The notes under the pieces were generated by a model. That model was not told the DNA's origin and ran no database searches. It saw only the letters and a program-made list of their open reading frames with translations. Source: Streptomyces sp. NBC_01275 (GTDB lineage: Bacteria; Actinomycetota; Actinomycetes; Streptomycetales; Streptomycetaceae). From it: a stretch of 64,000 bases of DNA. The DNA lies in contig NZ_JAPEOZ010000001.1 of assembly GCF_026340655.1 (NCBI RefSeq), positions 9,486,001 to 9,550,000 of the forward strand. Reading direction: 5' to 3'. How positions within the stretch are numbered: position 1 is the first letter of the stretch; each line of letters starts with the position of its first letter. The position numbers were made by a program, and so were the translations under genes. Positions 25,785 through 33,954 of the stretch are shown piece by piece.

Positions 25785-28700
25785 TCAGATCCGGCGGAGG
25801 ACGAGCGTGCTGCGCGGGCCGACCTTGGGGCGGACGCCGGCGCCGACGGTCCTGCCGGTGGCCAGGTCACGGGCGGGGCCGAAGTCCTGGCGGGCGGGGA
25901 GGGTGAAGACCTTGTCGGTGCTGGTGTTCATGGCGATCAAGTAGTCGCCGTACTCGCAGTAGTAGAAGGGGGCCCTGCCGACGAGCATTGTCTCGACGCC
26001 GTCGAAGTGAACGCCGAGGGTCGGGTCCGGGACGTCGGCCGGGACGGGGGCGAGGTTGTAGACGTCGCCCTCCTGGGACTGGTGGAGGGTGTCGCCGGGC
26101 GGGGGAAAACCGCCGGGCGGGAGGCCGCCGGCGCCCGGGTCGTTGATGGCGTAGTCCCACAGGATCCAGTCGCGGGCGGTGAAGGTGTCGTCGGTAGTGC
26201 CCGCCGAGTGCTGGCGGATCGTCGCCGACCGCTGGTCGACGGGGGTGACGTGGTGGACGCGGGCGTAGTTGTTGACGCCCTGGCGGGCCCGCCAGTAAAG
26301 CGAGGCGAAGAGCACCTCCTGGCCGTGCTTGATCGCGACGGCGCCGTTCTCCTCGTCGGTGAAGACGAAGTCGGGGCTGTCCCAGCCGGTGGGCAGCCGG
26401 TTGGGGCGGGCGGCGAGCGTCTGGAAGTCGTCCCAGTCGCGGGAGACCAGGCGCAGTGCGTTGAGGCCGACCCGGGTCCAGTTGTAGGTGGCGATCAGCT
26501 GGAGCTGCGGGTAGAGCTGGCCGTCGTCCACCATCTCCTGGGTCCAACCGACGAGGTCGGGGTCCTTGAAGACGGCGGCGGACATCAGCGGGTGGGAGTC
26601 CCAGGCGGTACGGGAGGCGTAGGCGATCGCGCCGGGGTAGACCTCGTTGCGCCAGCCGATGACGGTCTCGGTGCGGGAGACCCGGGCGTTGTCGCCGTCC
26701 ACGTCCACGACCCGGAAACGGCCGCGCGCCTTGACCATCTTGATCATCTGCTCGCGCAGCTCGGGGGCCTCCTGGCCGCTGTGGCCCCGGGTCACCGACT
26801 CGTACATCATGACCAGCCAGTCGGTGACCTCGCCGTAACTGCCGACGTAGCCCAGCTCGCGGGTCAGACCCGCCTCGGTGACCTGGTAGTAGTCGGCGCC
26901 CAGCGGCTTGGTTGGGTTGCCGTCCGCGTCCTCGGGGCCGAGGTAGGGCACCATGCCGATGGACTGGTAGAGGTAGTCGCGGGCCTTGGCCTCAGGCAGG
27001 GCGAGGTCCGGGTCGAGCAGCCCCAGGCCGCGGTTGGCCTGGTAGATGCCGATGGCGCAGATCTGGGCCTGGTTGGAGTAGTGCGGGAAGTGCTGCCGCC
27101 AGTAGTCGCGGCTGGTCTGCAGCATCGTCTTGTACGCCGCCCGGCGCACCGGCTGTTCCGCGGCTTCGGCGGCTGGGGCGATGAGGTCGATGTCGTCGAA
27201 CCAGGCGCTGCCGGGGCCGGCCAGGCGCAGATGGAACTCGACCTGGGTGGCGCCGTCGGGGGTCGCGATGTCGAGGGAGACGTACTCCCAGTCATGGGTG
27301 CCGGTGGTGGAGTACTGCTTGTGGTCGCTCCCGACCAGGCTGCCGCTCGCGTTGTAGAACAGCGGGTCGATGTGGGCGCCGAGGCCGGTGACGCCGTCGG
27401 TCCTGATCCACGCGCCATAGGTGTAGGTGCCCGAACCGACCTGGATCCTGGGGGTGGCGTAGACGTAGCTGTAGCCGGCGGAAGCGGTCGCGGTGAGCTT
27501 GAGGGAGGCGGAGCCGGAGCGGGAGACGGTGGTGTCACGGGCCCAGGTGCCGCCACCACTGGTGGCCCAGCTGGGCTTGGCCCAGTGGTCGGGGGTGGCG
27601 CCGCCGCTCTCGAAGCCGGGATTGCGCAGTTCGGTGGGCTTGACGAGGGTGACGGAGTCGAACCAGGCGCTGCCGGGGCCGGTCAGGCGCAGGTGGAGCT
27701 CCATCTGGGTGGCGCCAGTCGGGGTCGCCAGGTCGACGGAGACGTACTCCCAGTCATGGGTGCCGGTGGTCGAGAACACCTTGTGGTCGCTGCCGACCAG
27801 AGTGCCGCTCGCGTCGAAGAACAGCGGGTCGATGTGCGCGCCCGCGCCGGTGACGCCGTCGGTCCTGATCCAGGCGCCGTACGTGTAGGTGCCGGAGCCG
27901 ACCTTGGTCCTGGGGGTGGAGTAGACGTAGCTGTAACCGCCGGCGGCGGTGGCCGTGAGCTTGAGGGAGGCGGATCCGGTGCGCGAGACCGTGGTGTCGC
28001 GGGCCCAGGTGCCGCCACCGCCGGAGGCCCAGGTGGGCACGGCCCAGGAGGTGGGAGTGGTGCCGCCGTCCTCGAAGCCGGCGTTGGCTATCTCGTACGG
28101 GGAGCCGGTGACCTTTGCGTCGAGCCGGTCACCGAGGTGCTCCCAGAGCAGGTCCAGGCACAGCCCGACCCGGCCGAAGCCTTGCCACTGCTGGTCCGAG
28201 CCGGTGAGCACGGTCGCGTCGGACTGCCAGGCCATATAACGGCCGTCGATCGCCTGCAGCACACGCTCGACGGCGGCGTCCTGCTGATAGGCGGGGCTGC
28301 CGGACCACAGATAGCCCTCGGCGAGCGACTGCATCGCCCAGCCGTCCATAGCGGCGGGAGTGGCGGTGGTCAGGTAATTCGTCTGTTCCTTCTGGACCCG
28401 GGCCTTGACTGCATCAAGCACCTCCGCGCCGGTGGTACGCGCCACGGGCACCGGAGCCGCACCCTGGACCTCGCCGCGGGGCGGGGCGAAGCAGGGATCG
28501 GTGTGGGTGTAGAGGCGGTAGATGCCACGCGAGGGCGTGGTCTGGTTGCGGTACAGCTGCGCCTGGTTCTGGCCGTAGGACCAGATGCGGCCCATCGAGC
28601 GGATCTCCAGGCTCACTGTCTCCTTGCCCGCGGTGAGCTTCTCCGGCAGCGGCAGGGTGTGGAAGAAGAAGCGGCCCGGGGTGCGGGGCGAGGTGTCGAG

Positions 28701-29192
28701 GATGTCGAGGCTGTCGACCGCGCCCTCGTCCTGGTAGCCGATCTGAAGGCCCTCGCAGAAGAGCTGCAGCCGCCAGTTGTTGGAGCCGAAACCTGCCTCG
28801 GTGGCGGTGGAGTCGTGGTCGTCGCCCCAGAGCCGGACCGTCACGTAGGTGGTGCCGGTGGGGCTGACCTTGACGTCGAAGGTGAGCGTGCCGCCCCAGA
28901 ACGAAGCCGTGTCGGTGGGGTTGAGCACCCGGGCGCTCTGGCCGAGACCGCCGGTGACGGTGTCGGAGAGCGTGGCGTCGAGGTTGTGTGCGGCCTCGGA
29001 GGCCGAGTCACCGAAGATAACGAGGTCAAGGGGCTCGCAGGCGGCTGCCGAGGCCGTTGATGCGGCAGCGGAGCCCGGTTCGACCGGCGTGACAGCGGCG
29101 GCGGGTGCGCTGCCCAGCCAGCCGAGGCCGACTGCGGCGCCGGTGGCGCCTGCGCACTTCAGAACCTCACGTCGTCGTGGGGCCGTGGACAT
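25785..29192 (-). CDS. large secreted multidomain protein with two internal carbohydrate-binding-like repeats
   Basis: 1135 residues, no family recognised with certainty. A twin-arginine-like signal (RRREVLK, residues 6-12) leads to about residue 52. Residues 55-240 look like a beta-sandwich. Residues 250-360 are helical (AAMDGWAMQSLAEGYLWSG and similar). Two repeats of about 150 residues follow, at roughly 366-520 and 521-671, each 'NxGFExGG...W' to 'GPGSAWFD' as in CBM4/9-like beta-sandwiches. The helical part then resumes (about 680-1000) before a C-terminal beta region ending LVLRRI. The helical portions recall lyase/hydrolase toroids split by the modules. Located between the importer genes and the lyase-like gene, so a role in extracellular glycan degradation is inferred. 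Confidence 0.7.
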   Translation of the reverse strand: MSTAPRRREVLKCAGATGAAVGLGWLGSAPAAAVTPVEPGSAAASTASAAACEPLDLVIFGDSASEAAHNLDATLSDTVTGGLGQSARVLNPTDTASFWGGTLTFDVKVSPTGTTYVTVRLWGDDHDSTATEAGFGSNNWRLQLFCEGLQIGYQDEGAVDSLDILDTSPRTPGRFFFHTLPLPEKLTAGKETVSLEIRSMGRIWSYGQNQAQLYRNQTTPSRGIYRLYTHTDPCFAPPRGEVQGAAPVPVARTTGAEVLDAVKARVQKEQTNYLTTATPAAMDGWAMQSLAEGYLWSGSPAYQQDAAVERVLQAIDGRYMAWQSDATVLTGSDQQWQGFGRVGLCLDLLWEHLGDRLDAKVTGSPYEIANAGFEDGGTTPTSWAVPTWASGGGGTWARDTTVSRTGSASLKLTATAAGGYSYVYSTPRTKVGSGTYTYGAWIRTDGVTGAGAHIDPLFFDASGTLVGSDHKVFSTTGTHDWEYVSVDLATPTGATQMELHLRLTGPGSAWFDSVTLVKPTELRNPGFESGGATPDHWAKPSWATSGGGTWARDTTVSRSGSASLKLTATASAGYSYVYATPRIQVGSGTYTYGAWIRTDGVTGLGAHIDPLFYNASGSLVGSDHKQYSTTGTHDWEYVSLDIATPDGATQVEFHLRLAGPGSAWFDDIDLIAPAAEAAEQPVRRAAYKTMLQTSRDYWRQHFPHYSNQAQICAIGIYQANRGLGLLDPDLALPEAKARDYLYQSIGMVPYLGPEDADGNPTKPLGADYYQVTEAGLTRELGYVGSYGEVTDWLVMMYESVTRGHSGQEAPELREQMIKMVKARGRFRVVDVDGDNARVSRTETVIGWRNEVYPGAIAYASRTAWDSHPLMSAAVFKDPDLVGWTQEMVDDGQLYPQLQLIATYNWTRVGLNALRLVSRDWDDFQTLAARPNRLPTGWDSPDFVFTDEENGAVAIKHGQEVLFASLYWRARQGVNNYARVHHVTPVDQRSATIRQHSAGTTDDTFTARDWILWDYAINDPGAGGLPPGGFPPPGDTLHQSQEGDVYNLAPVPADVPDPTLGVHFDGVETMLVGRAPFYYCEYGDYLIAMNTSTDKVFTLPARQDFGPARDLATGRTVGAGVRPKVGPRSTLVLRRI
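27180..28095 (-). repeat. tandem duplication encoding two carbohydrate-binding-like modules
   Basis: Two adjacent units of about 460 bp within the 1135-residue gene. They share long stretches of protein (for example KLTATA-GYSYVY, GSGTYTYGAWIRTDGVTG, AHIDPLF, THDWEYVS, GPGSAWFD) and are also close at the DNA level. Differences are scattered, so the duplication is not brand new. Each unit starts with the N-x-G-F-E-x-G-G turn. Confidence 0.8.
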
Positions 29193-29210
29193 GGCTGTGC
29201 CTCTCGTCGG

Positions 29211-29224
29211 GCTTTCGCGAAAGC
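29211..29224. promoter_or_regulatory. perfect 14-bp palindrome
   Basis: GCTTTCGCGAAAGC lies between the second permease stop and the ATG of the 1135-residue gene. LacI-type operators often have this form, but it does not match the AGTAAA-CG sites elsewhere in the locus. A short hairpin controlling mRNA decay between transporter and enzyme genes is the other possibility. Confidence 0.4.
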
Positions 29225-30093
29225 TATTTGACGCTGCCGACCAGCACGCCGCTGCGCCAGTACTTCTGCAGGGCGAACATGAAGACGGCGAGCGGGATGA
29301 TGGACAGCAGTGATCCGGTCAGGACCAGGGTGTTCATGTTGATGCCGGACTGGGACTGCTTCTCCCACGCGAACAGGCCGAGGGTGACGGGGAAGGAACG
29401 TTCGCCGTTGAGCATGAACAGGGGGAGGAAGAAGTTGTTCCAGATGCCGACGAAGTCGAGCATGAAGATGGTGATGGCCCCCGTGGTCATCAGCTTCAGC
29501 GAGATCGACCGGAAGATTCGCAGCTCGCCCGCGCCGTCGATGCGGGCGGCCTCCAGCAGTTCGGCCGGCACCGAGCTGTCGGCGTAGACCTTGCCGAGGT
29601 AGACGCCGAACGGGTTGACGAAGTACGGGATCAGCACCGACCAGACGGTGTTGGTGAGTCCGATCTGGGCGAAGAGCAGATACAGCGGCAGGGCCAGCAG
29701 GGTGCCGGGCAGTAGCGAGGCGCCCACGATCGTGCCGAAGATCGCGCCCCGGCCCCTGAAGTCGAACTTCGCCAGGCCGTAGCCGGCCGCCACCGAGATC
29801 AGCGTGGAGCCGAGCGCGCCGACGCCGGAGTAGAGGATCGAGTTGCCGATCCAGCGGGCGAACAGGTGGTCGTGGTAGACCCAGATGTCGTGGAGGTTGT
29901 CCGTGAAGTGGTTGGCGGAGAACCACAGGCCGAAGGTGGAGTAGAGGTCGCTCTGGTTCTTGGTGCTGGAGACCAGCAGGAACCAGGTCGGCGCCAGGGA
30001 GTACAGCACGAACAGGACCAGCAGACCGGTCGTGACGATCTTTGCCCGCAGGCTCGGGGCCATCGGGGACTTGATGGTGGTGGCGGTGCTCAC
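29224..30093 (-). CDS. carbohydrate ABC transporter permease (MalG type, CUT1)
   Basis: A 289-residue inner-membrane protein with about six membrane segments, the first at VTTGLLVLFVLYSLAPTWFLL. The EAA loop that docks the ATPase reads EAARIDGAGELRIFRSISLKL. The GTG at 30093 overlaps the stop of the upstream permease by 4 bp (GTGA), so it is translationally coupled. It forms a heterodimeric channel with the product of 30090-31046. No ATPase gene is present; Streptomyces CUT1 importers commonly share the MsiK ATPase encoded elsewhere. Confidence 0.92.
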   Translation of the reverse strand: MSTATTIKSPMAPSLRAKIVTTGLLVLFVLYSLAPTWFLLVSSTKNQSDLYSTFGLWFSANHFTDNLHDIWVYHDHLFARWIGNSILYSGVGALGSTLISVAAGYGLAKFDFRGRGAIFGTIVGASLLPGTLLALPLYLLFAQIGLTNTVWSVLIPYFVNPFGVYLGKVYADSSVPAELLEAARIDGAGELRIFRSISLKLMTTGAITIFMLDFVGIWNNFFLPLFMLNGERSFPVTLGLFAWEKQSQSGINMNTLVLTGSLLSIIPLAVFMFALQKYWRSGVLVGSVK

Positions 30094-31046
30094 TTGGCCC
30101 CCCGGTTCGTGAAGCGGAAGTACGCGAGGGCGAGCACGCCGGTGACCAGGGCCAGGATCAGCGACTGGGCGGCGGCGTACTGGTACTCGCCGGTCTGGAA
30201 GGCCTTGAAGTAGATGGTGAGCATCGGGGTGAAGTCGGTGTTGATCGACTCCGGTGCCACCTGGCGCAGGATCAGTGGTTCGCCGAAAAGCTGGAGCCGG
30301 GCGATGACCGAGAACATGCCGGTCAGGACCAGGATCCCGGTGATGTTGGGCACCTTGACCGACCAGGCGATCCGCCACTCCCCGGCGCCGTCCAGGTGCG
30401 CGGCCTCGTACATCTCGCGGGGCAGCGACTGGAGTGCGGCGGAGATCAGGATCATGTTGAACCCGATGCCCTGCCAGGTGAGTACGTTGCCCAGCGCCAG
30501 GTAGGTGGTGACGCCGCCGAAGAAGTTGAAGTCGGCGCCGGCCCTGCCCAGTACGTCGTGGATCGGGCTGCCGGTCGGGCTGTAGAGGAACAGCCAGATG
30601 AGTGTGGAGACCACGGTCGGGATGACGTAGGGGATCAGCAGCGCCGAGCGGAGGAACCGCACGGCGCGGGCGGCCACGCTGTCCAGGAGCAGGGCCATCA
30701 GCAGCGAGATGCCCAGCATCACCGGGATCTGCACGGCCCCCAGCAGCACCACCCGGACGATGCTCGACCAGAACGAGCCGTCGGAGAACGTGTCGGCGAA
30801 GTTGGCGAACCCGGTGAAGACCGTCCGGGTCGGGCCGAAGCCCAGGCCCGAGCTCTTCTTCTGGTACAGGCTCTGGTAGACGGCGTAGCCGATGGGGATG
30901 ACGTACGTCGCCAGGAAGCCGGCCAGGAAGGGCAGGGTGAACAGCAGCCCTTTGTACGCTCCCCGCGCTCGTGCGGGTCGCGGGGCGGCCCGCTCGGTCA
31001 CGGGGGCGGGGGGTGCGGCGCTGCTGCGTCGCAGGGCGGTGGACAC
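30090..31046 (-). CDS. carbohydrate ABC transporter permease (MalF type, CUT1)
   Basis: A 318-residue permease. A basic, Pro/Ala-rich N-terminus is followed by membrane segment GLLFTLPFLAGFLATYVIPIG and about five more; the EAA loop is YEAAHLDGAGEWRIAWSVKVPN. GTG start at 31046. It lies 84 bp downstream of the binding-protein gene and overlaps the second permease. Confidence 0.92.
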   Translation of the reverse strand: MSTALRRSSAAPPAPVTERAAPRPARARGAYKGLLFTLPFLAGFLATYVIPIGYAVYQSLYQKKSSGLGFGPTRTVFTGFANFADTFSDGSFWSSIVRVVLLGAVQIPVMLGISLLMALLLDSVAARAVRFLRSALLIPYVIPTVVSTLIWLFLYSPTGSPIHDVLGRAGADFNFFGGVTTYLALGNVLTWQGIGFNMILISAALQSLPREMYEAAHLDGAGEWRIAWSVKVPNITGILVLTGMFSVIARLQLFGEPLILRQVAPESINTDFTPMLTIYFKAFQTGEYQYAAAQSLILALVTGVLALAYFRFTNRGAK

Positions 31047-31130
31047 GGATCTCTCCTACGGTCGGGTGCGCTGTTCGTCGAGCCGGCACCGGCGTCGCCG
31101 GGCGTCAGGCCCTGGCTCGGGGCGGTGGCG

Positions 31131-32462
31131 TCAGTTCGCGGCGGATGCGTTGATGCCCTTGCTCTTGAGGTCGGAGAGGGTCCACGACTGGAGGTGGGTG
31201 AGCATGTCCTTGACGGTCATCTGCTTCTTGACGACCTTGCCCCAGTCCTTCTGCATCTCCGCGAACATGTCGGCGTAGTCGGGGCCGTACTGCCACTGGT
31301 CACCCACCCGGGACGCGGCGGTGGTGATGATCTGGGCGCTGTCGGACTTCCCGTTGAACATCTCGGTCGGGATGATCTTGTCGACGTACGGGGTGACGTC
31401 CTTGAGCGCGGGGAACAGGCCGGACTTGGACTTGGGGTCGGTCAGCGTGGTGACCGACTCCTTGCTGCTGCTCAGCCAGGCCGCGAACTGGGCTGCGCGG
31501 TCCGGGTACTTGCAGCCCTTCAGTACGGCGGTGGTGTCGAAGAAGCTGGAGGTGCGGGGCGCGGCGGTGTCGAACAGCGGGGCGTCGGCGAGCTGCCACT
31601 TGCCCCTGGACTTGGGGAAGTTGGTGTCGTAGATCGGCAACTGCCAGGTGGAGGTGGTCATCAGGATGGTCTTGCCGAGGTCCCAGGTCTTGAAGACACC
31701 CGGGTCGGCGTAGGAGGCGTTGGATGCCAGGTTGTGGTCGATGAGCTGCTGGACCACGTCTCCGGCCTTGAGGGCCGCGGGGGTCGTGAAGCCGATCTTC
31801 CACTGGTCGCCGTCCACCTTGTACCAGGAGGCACCGGCCTGCCAGGACAGATCCACGAGGGTGCTCGGGTCTTCTCCGGCCATGTTGAAGATCTTGATGT
31901 TCTTGTTCTTCTTCTGGATCGCGATGCCGTCCGCGATCAACTCGTCCCAGGTGGCCGGGGCCTTGGTGATCCCGTACTTCTGGAACAGGTCCGCGCGGTA
32001 CGCGGTGAACAGCGGGGACGAGCCCATCGGGATGCCATACGTGGTGCCGCCCGGGCTGACCGAGTTCCACGCGGCGGTCGTGTACGCGCTCTTGTACGAG
32101 GCGGCCGTCTTGCTGATGTCGGTGAGCAGGCCGTCGGCGGCGAACGTCGCCAGGTCCTGCCCGTCCATCTTGGACAGACACGGTGCGGTGCCTGCCTTCA
32201 CCGCCGCGCGCAGCTTCTGGTAGACGGTGTCGCCGGCCTCCTGCGAGAACTCCACCTGTGTGTCGGGGTGGGTCTTGTTCCAGGTCTTGACCTGAGCCTC
32301 GATCCCCTCGGTCCAGCTCCAGAACTGCAGCTTGACCTTGCCCTTGGTGCTCTGCTGGGCCCCGGCGTCCGCGTCGCCGCCGCTGGAGCAGGCGGCGAGA
32401 ACAAGACAGAGGGAAGCGGCCGCGGCCGACGAGACGAAGGTTCTGGCACGGAAGGTGGTCAT
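31131..32462 (-). CDS. extracellular sugar-binding lipoprotein of the ABC importer
   Basis: A 443-residue solute-binding protein. A lipoprotein signal ends in the lipobox LAAC with Cys25, then SSGGDAD as a flexible linker. The mature part has the cluster-B fold features (KLQFWSWTEGIEAQVKTWN, later GIPMGSSPLFTAYRADLF and PATWDELIADG). It would capture an oligosaccharide released outside and deliver it to the two permeases. ATG 32462 is preceded by GGAGGA 5 nt upstream. First gene of the long minus-strand operon; a LacI-type site lies about 100 bp before the start. Confidence 0.92.
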   Translation of the reverse strand: MTTFRARTFVSSAAAASLCLVLAACSSGGDADAGAQQSTKGKVKLQFWSWTEGIEAQVKTWNKTHPDTQVEFSQEAGDTVYQKLRAAVKAGTAPCLSKMDGQDLATFAADGLLTDISKTAASYKSAYTTAAWNSVSPGGTTYGIPMGSSPLFTAYRADLFQKYGITKAPATWDELIADGIAIQKKNKNIKIFNMAGEDPSTLVDLSWQAGASWYKVDGDQWKIGFTTPAALKAGDVVQQLIDHNLASNASYADPGVFKTWDLGKTILMTTSTWQLPIYDTNFPKSRGKWQLADAPLFDTAAPRTSSFFDTTAVLKGCKYPDRAAQFAAWLSSSKESVTTLTDPKSKSGLFPALKDVTPYVDKIIPTEMFNGKSDSAQIITTAASRVGDQWQYGPDYADMFAEMQKDWGKVVKKQMTVKDMLTHLQSWTLSDLKSKGINASAAN

Positions 32463-32561
32463 CGGTCCTCCACAGGGGACAGGACGGCGCGTGCGGTGTG
32501 GGGGCCGGGCGGCGCGGTGGTCAGCGAGGCAGGGGACGAGATGCCCTGCCCGTGAATGGGA

Positions 32562-32575
32562 AGTAACCGTTTGCT
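32562..32575. promoter_or_regulatory. LacI-type operator, site 1
   Basis: AGTAACCGTTTGCT has the central CG and the AGTAAM-CG-WTTNCT pattern of the palindrome in front of the LacI gene (36202-36215). It lies upstream of the sugar-binding protein gene. Confidence 0.6.
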
Positions 32576-32640
32576 GGGTGGACCGTAAGTCGCGAGTGAC
32601 TGGATCCACAAGAGGCGAGGCCGGATTGTTTCGTCGAACT

Positions 32641-32654
32641 TTCAAACGAGTTAC
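32641..32654. promoter_or_regulatory. LacI-type operator, site 2 (weaker)
   Basis: TTCAAACGAGTTAC shares CAAACG and GTTAC with the other sites, but one half is shifted by a base. It lies in the middle of the 361-bp divergent region between the binding protein and the hydroxyacid dehydrogenase. Confidence 0.4.
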
Positions 32655-32773
32655 CTTGCGTACGCTCTGATCTGCACCGACGTGAAGGTGGGCGGCTTTA
32701 GGGGGTGGCTCCCGATGCGTTGCCGCGACCTCCGCCGAAGCCATTGACCTGCGGCCGGATTCGTCTCTAGCGT

Positions 32774-32787
32774 GGAATACGTTTACT
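32774..32787. promoter_or_regulatory. LacI-type operator, site 3
   Basis: Read on the minus strand it is AGTAAACGTATTCC, matching the AGTAAA-CG half of the site at 36202-36215 exactly. It lies 37 bp before the ATG of the D-2-hydroxyacid dehydrogenase. Confidence 0.6.
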
Positions 32788-32823
32788 GAAACCGGTCACT
32801 TCCCGCCTCGAAGCAGGAGCCCC

Positions 32824-33837
32824 ATGCCCAGCTCACAACTGCCCTCGGCCGTGTTCGCGATGAACCCGGTGCACCTGCCCGAGCTCTTTCCGCCTCACCT
32901 GATGGCACGCCTGGGGGAACTGGTACGGATCGACTCCGCGCTCGTCGTCCAGGACTTCACCGACCCGGCCGTGCAGGCGGCGTTGGCCGAGACCGAGGTG
33001 TTGATCACCGGATGGGGCTGCCCGCACATCGGCGCCGAGGCGCTGGCCGCCGCTCCCCGGCTGCGTACCGTGCTGCACGCGGCGGGCAGTGTGCGCAGTC
33101 TCGTCGGGGACGAGGTGTGGCAACGCGGGGTCGCCGTCTCCAGCGCGGTGGAGGCCAACGCACTGCCGGTGGCGGAGTACACCCTCGCCGCGATCCTGCT
33201 CTCCGGCAAGGATGCCTTCGGCCTGCGCGAACGCTTCCAGGCGGAGCGCGTCTACCCGGCTGCCACCGACCATGCGGGCATGGGTAATCTCGGTCGGCGC
33301 ATCGGGGTGATCGGCGCTTCGCGGGTCGGCCGCCGGGTGCTTGAGCTCCTGCGCCCCTTCGACTTCTCGGTCGCGCTCTACGACCCGTACGTGGACGAGA
33401 GCGAGGCGGTCGCCCTCGGCGTCGTACACCTGGGCCTGGAGGAGTTGCTGCGCACCAGCGACATCGTCAGCCTGCACGCTCCCGACATCCCGCAGACCTA
33501 CCGGATGCTCGACCGCGACCGGCTGGCGCTGATCAGGGACGGCGGCGTACTGATCAACACCTCGCGAGGCGCCCTGATCGATCCCGAGGCGCTCACCGAC
33601 GAGCTGGCCAGCGGGAGGATCAGCGCCGTACTCGACGTCACCGAACCGGAGCCACTGCCCGCAGAGTCCCCGCTGTACCGACTGCCCAACGTCTTCCTCA
33701 CCCCGCACATCGCCGGATCGCTCGGCAACGAACTGGAACGACTCGGCCGTACGGTCGTCGACGAACTCGCCCGCCTTGCCTCCGGTCTCCAGCTTGCCCA
33801 CGAGGTCCGCCGGGCCGATCTCGTGATCAGCGCCTGA
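32824..33837 (+). CDS. D-isomer-specific 2-hydroxyacid dehydrogenase
   Basis: A 337-residue NAD(P)-dependent dehydrogenase interconverting a 2-oxoacid and its D-2-hydroxyacid. Cofactor loop GVIGASRVGRRVLELL; catalytic Arg in INTSRGALID, Glu in DVTEPEPLP and His in LTPHIAGS are in the family order. GTG/ATG choice is clear: the ATG follows AAGCAGGAG. It stands alone, divergent from the importer operon and convergent with the GH36 gene, and carries a LacI-type site in its promoter, so it is probably induced with the sugar genes. A role in handling keto-acids from lyase products is inferred. Confidence 0.87.
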   Translation: MPSSQLPSAVFAMNPVHLPELFPPHLMARLGELVRIDSALVVQDFTDPAVQAALAETEVLITGWGCPHIGAEALAAAPRLRTVLHAAGSVRSLVGDEVWQRGVAVSSAVEANALPVAEYTLAAILLSGKDAFGLRERFQAERVYPAATDHAGMGNLGRRIGVIGASRVGRRVLELLRPFDFSVALYDPYVDESEAVALGVVHLGLEELLRTSDIVSLHAPDIPQTYRMLDRDRLALIRDGGVLINTSRGALIDPEALTDELASGRISAVLDVTEPEPLPAESPLYRLPNVFLTPHIAGSLGNELERLGRTVVDELARLASGLQLAHEVRRADLVISA

Positions 33838-33896
33838 GCCACCCTGTCCGGCGTACCGGGCTCTGGCCCAACTCCCTCCTCCATCGCACAAGTCGA

Positions 33897-33926
33897 CCCC
33901 TCGGTGAACTCACGTTCGCCGAGGGG
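33897..33926. terminator. bidirectional terminator hairpin
   Basis: Arms CCCCTCGG (33897-33904) and CCGAGGGG (33919-33926) around a 14-nt loop, between the convergent dehydrogenase (ends 33837) and alpha-galactosidase (ends 33955). Confidence 0.65.
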
Positions 33927-33954
33927 GCGCAGGCATGTTCGTGGCACGCGCGAC

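Noticed and set aside
25488..29060. Very long plus-strand open frame (over 1100 codons) opposite the large secreted protein
   Set aside because: It is Gly/Val/Ala/Asp-rich with no domain, no ribosome site, and mirrors codon positions of the minus-strand gene, as expected for antisense frames in high-GC DNA.
30396..32555. Long plus-strand open frame opposite the ABC importer genes
   Set aside because: The minus strand has clear permease and binding-protein motifs, including a lipobox; the plus frame has none.
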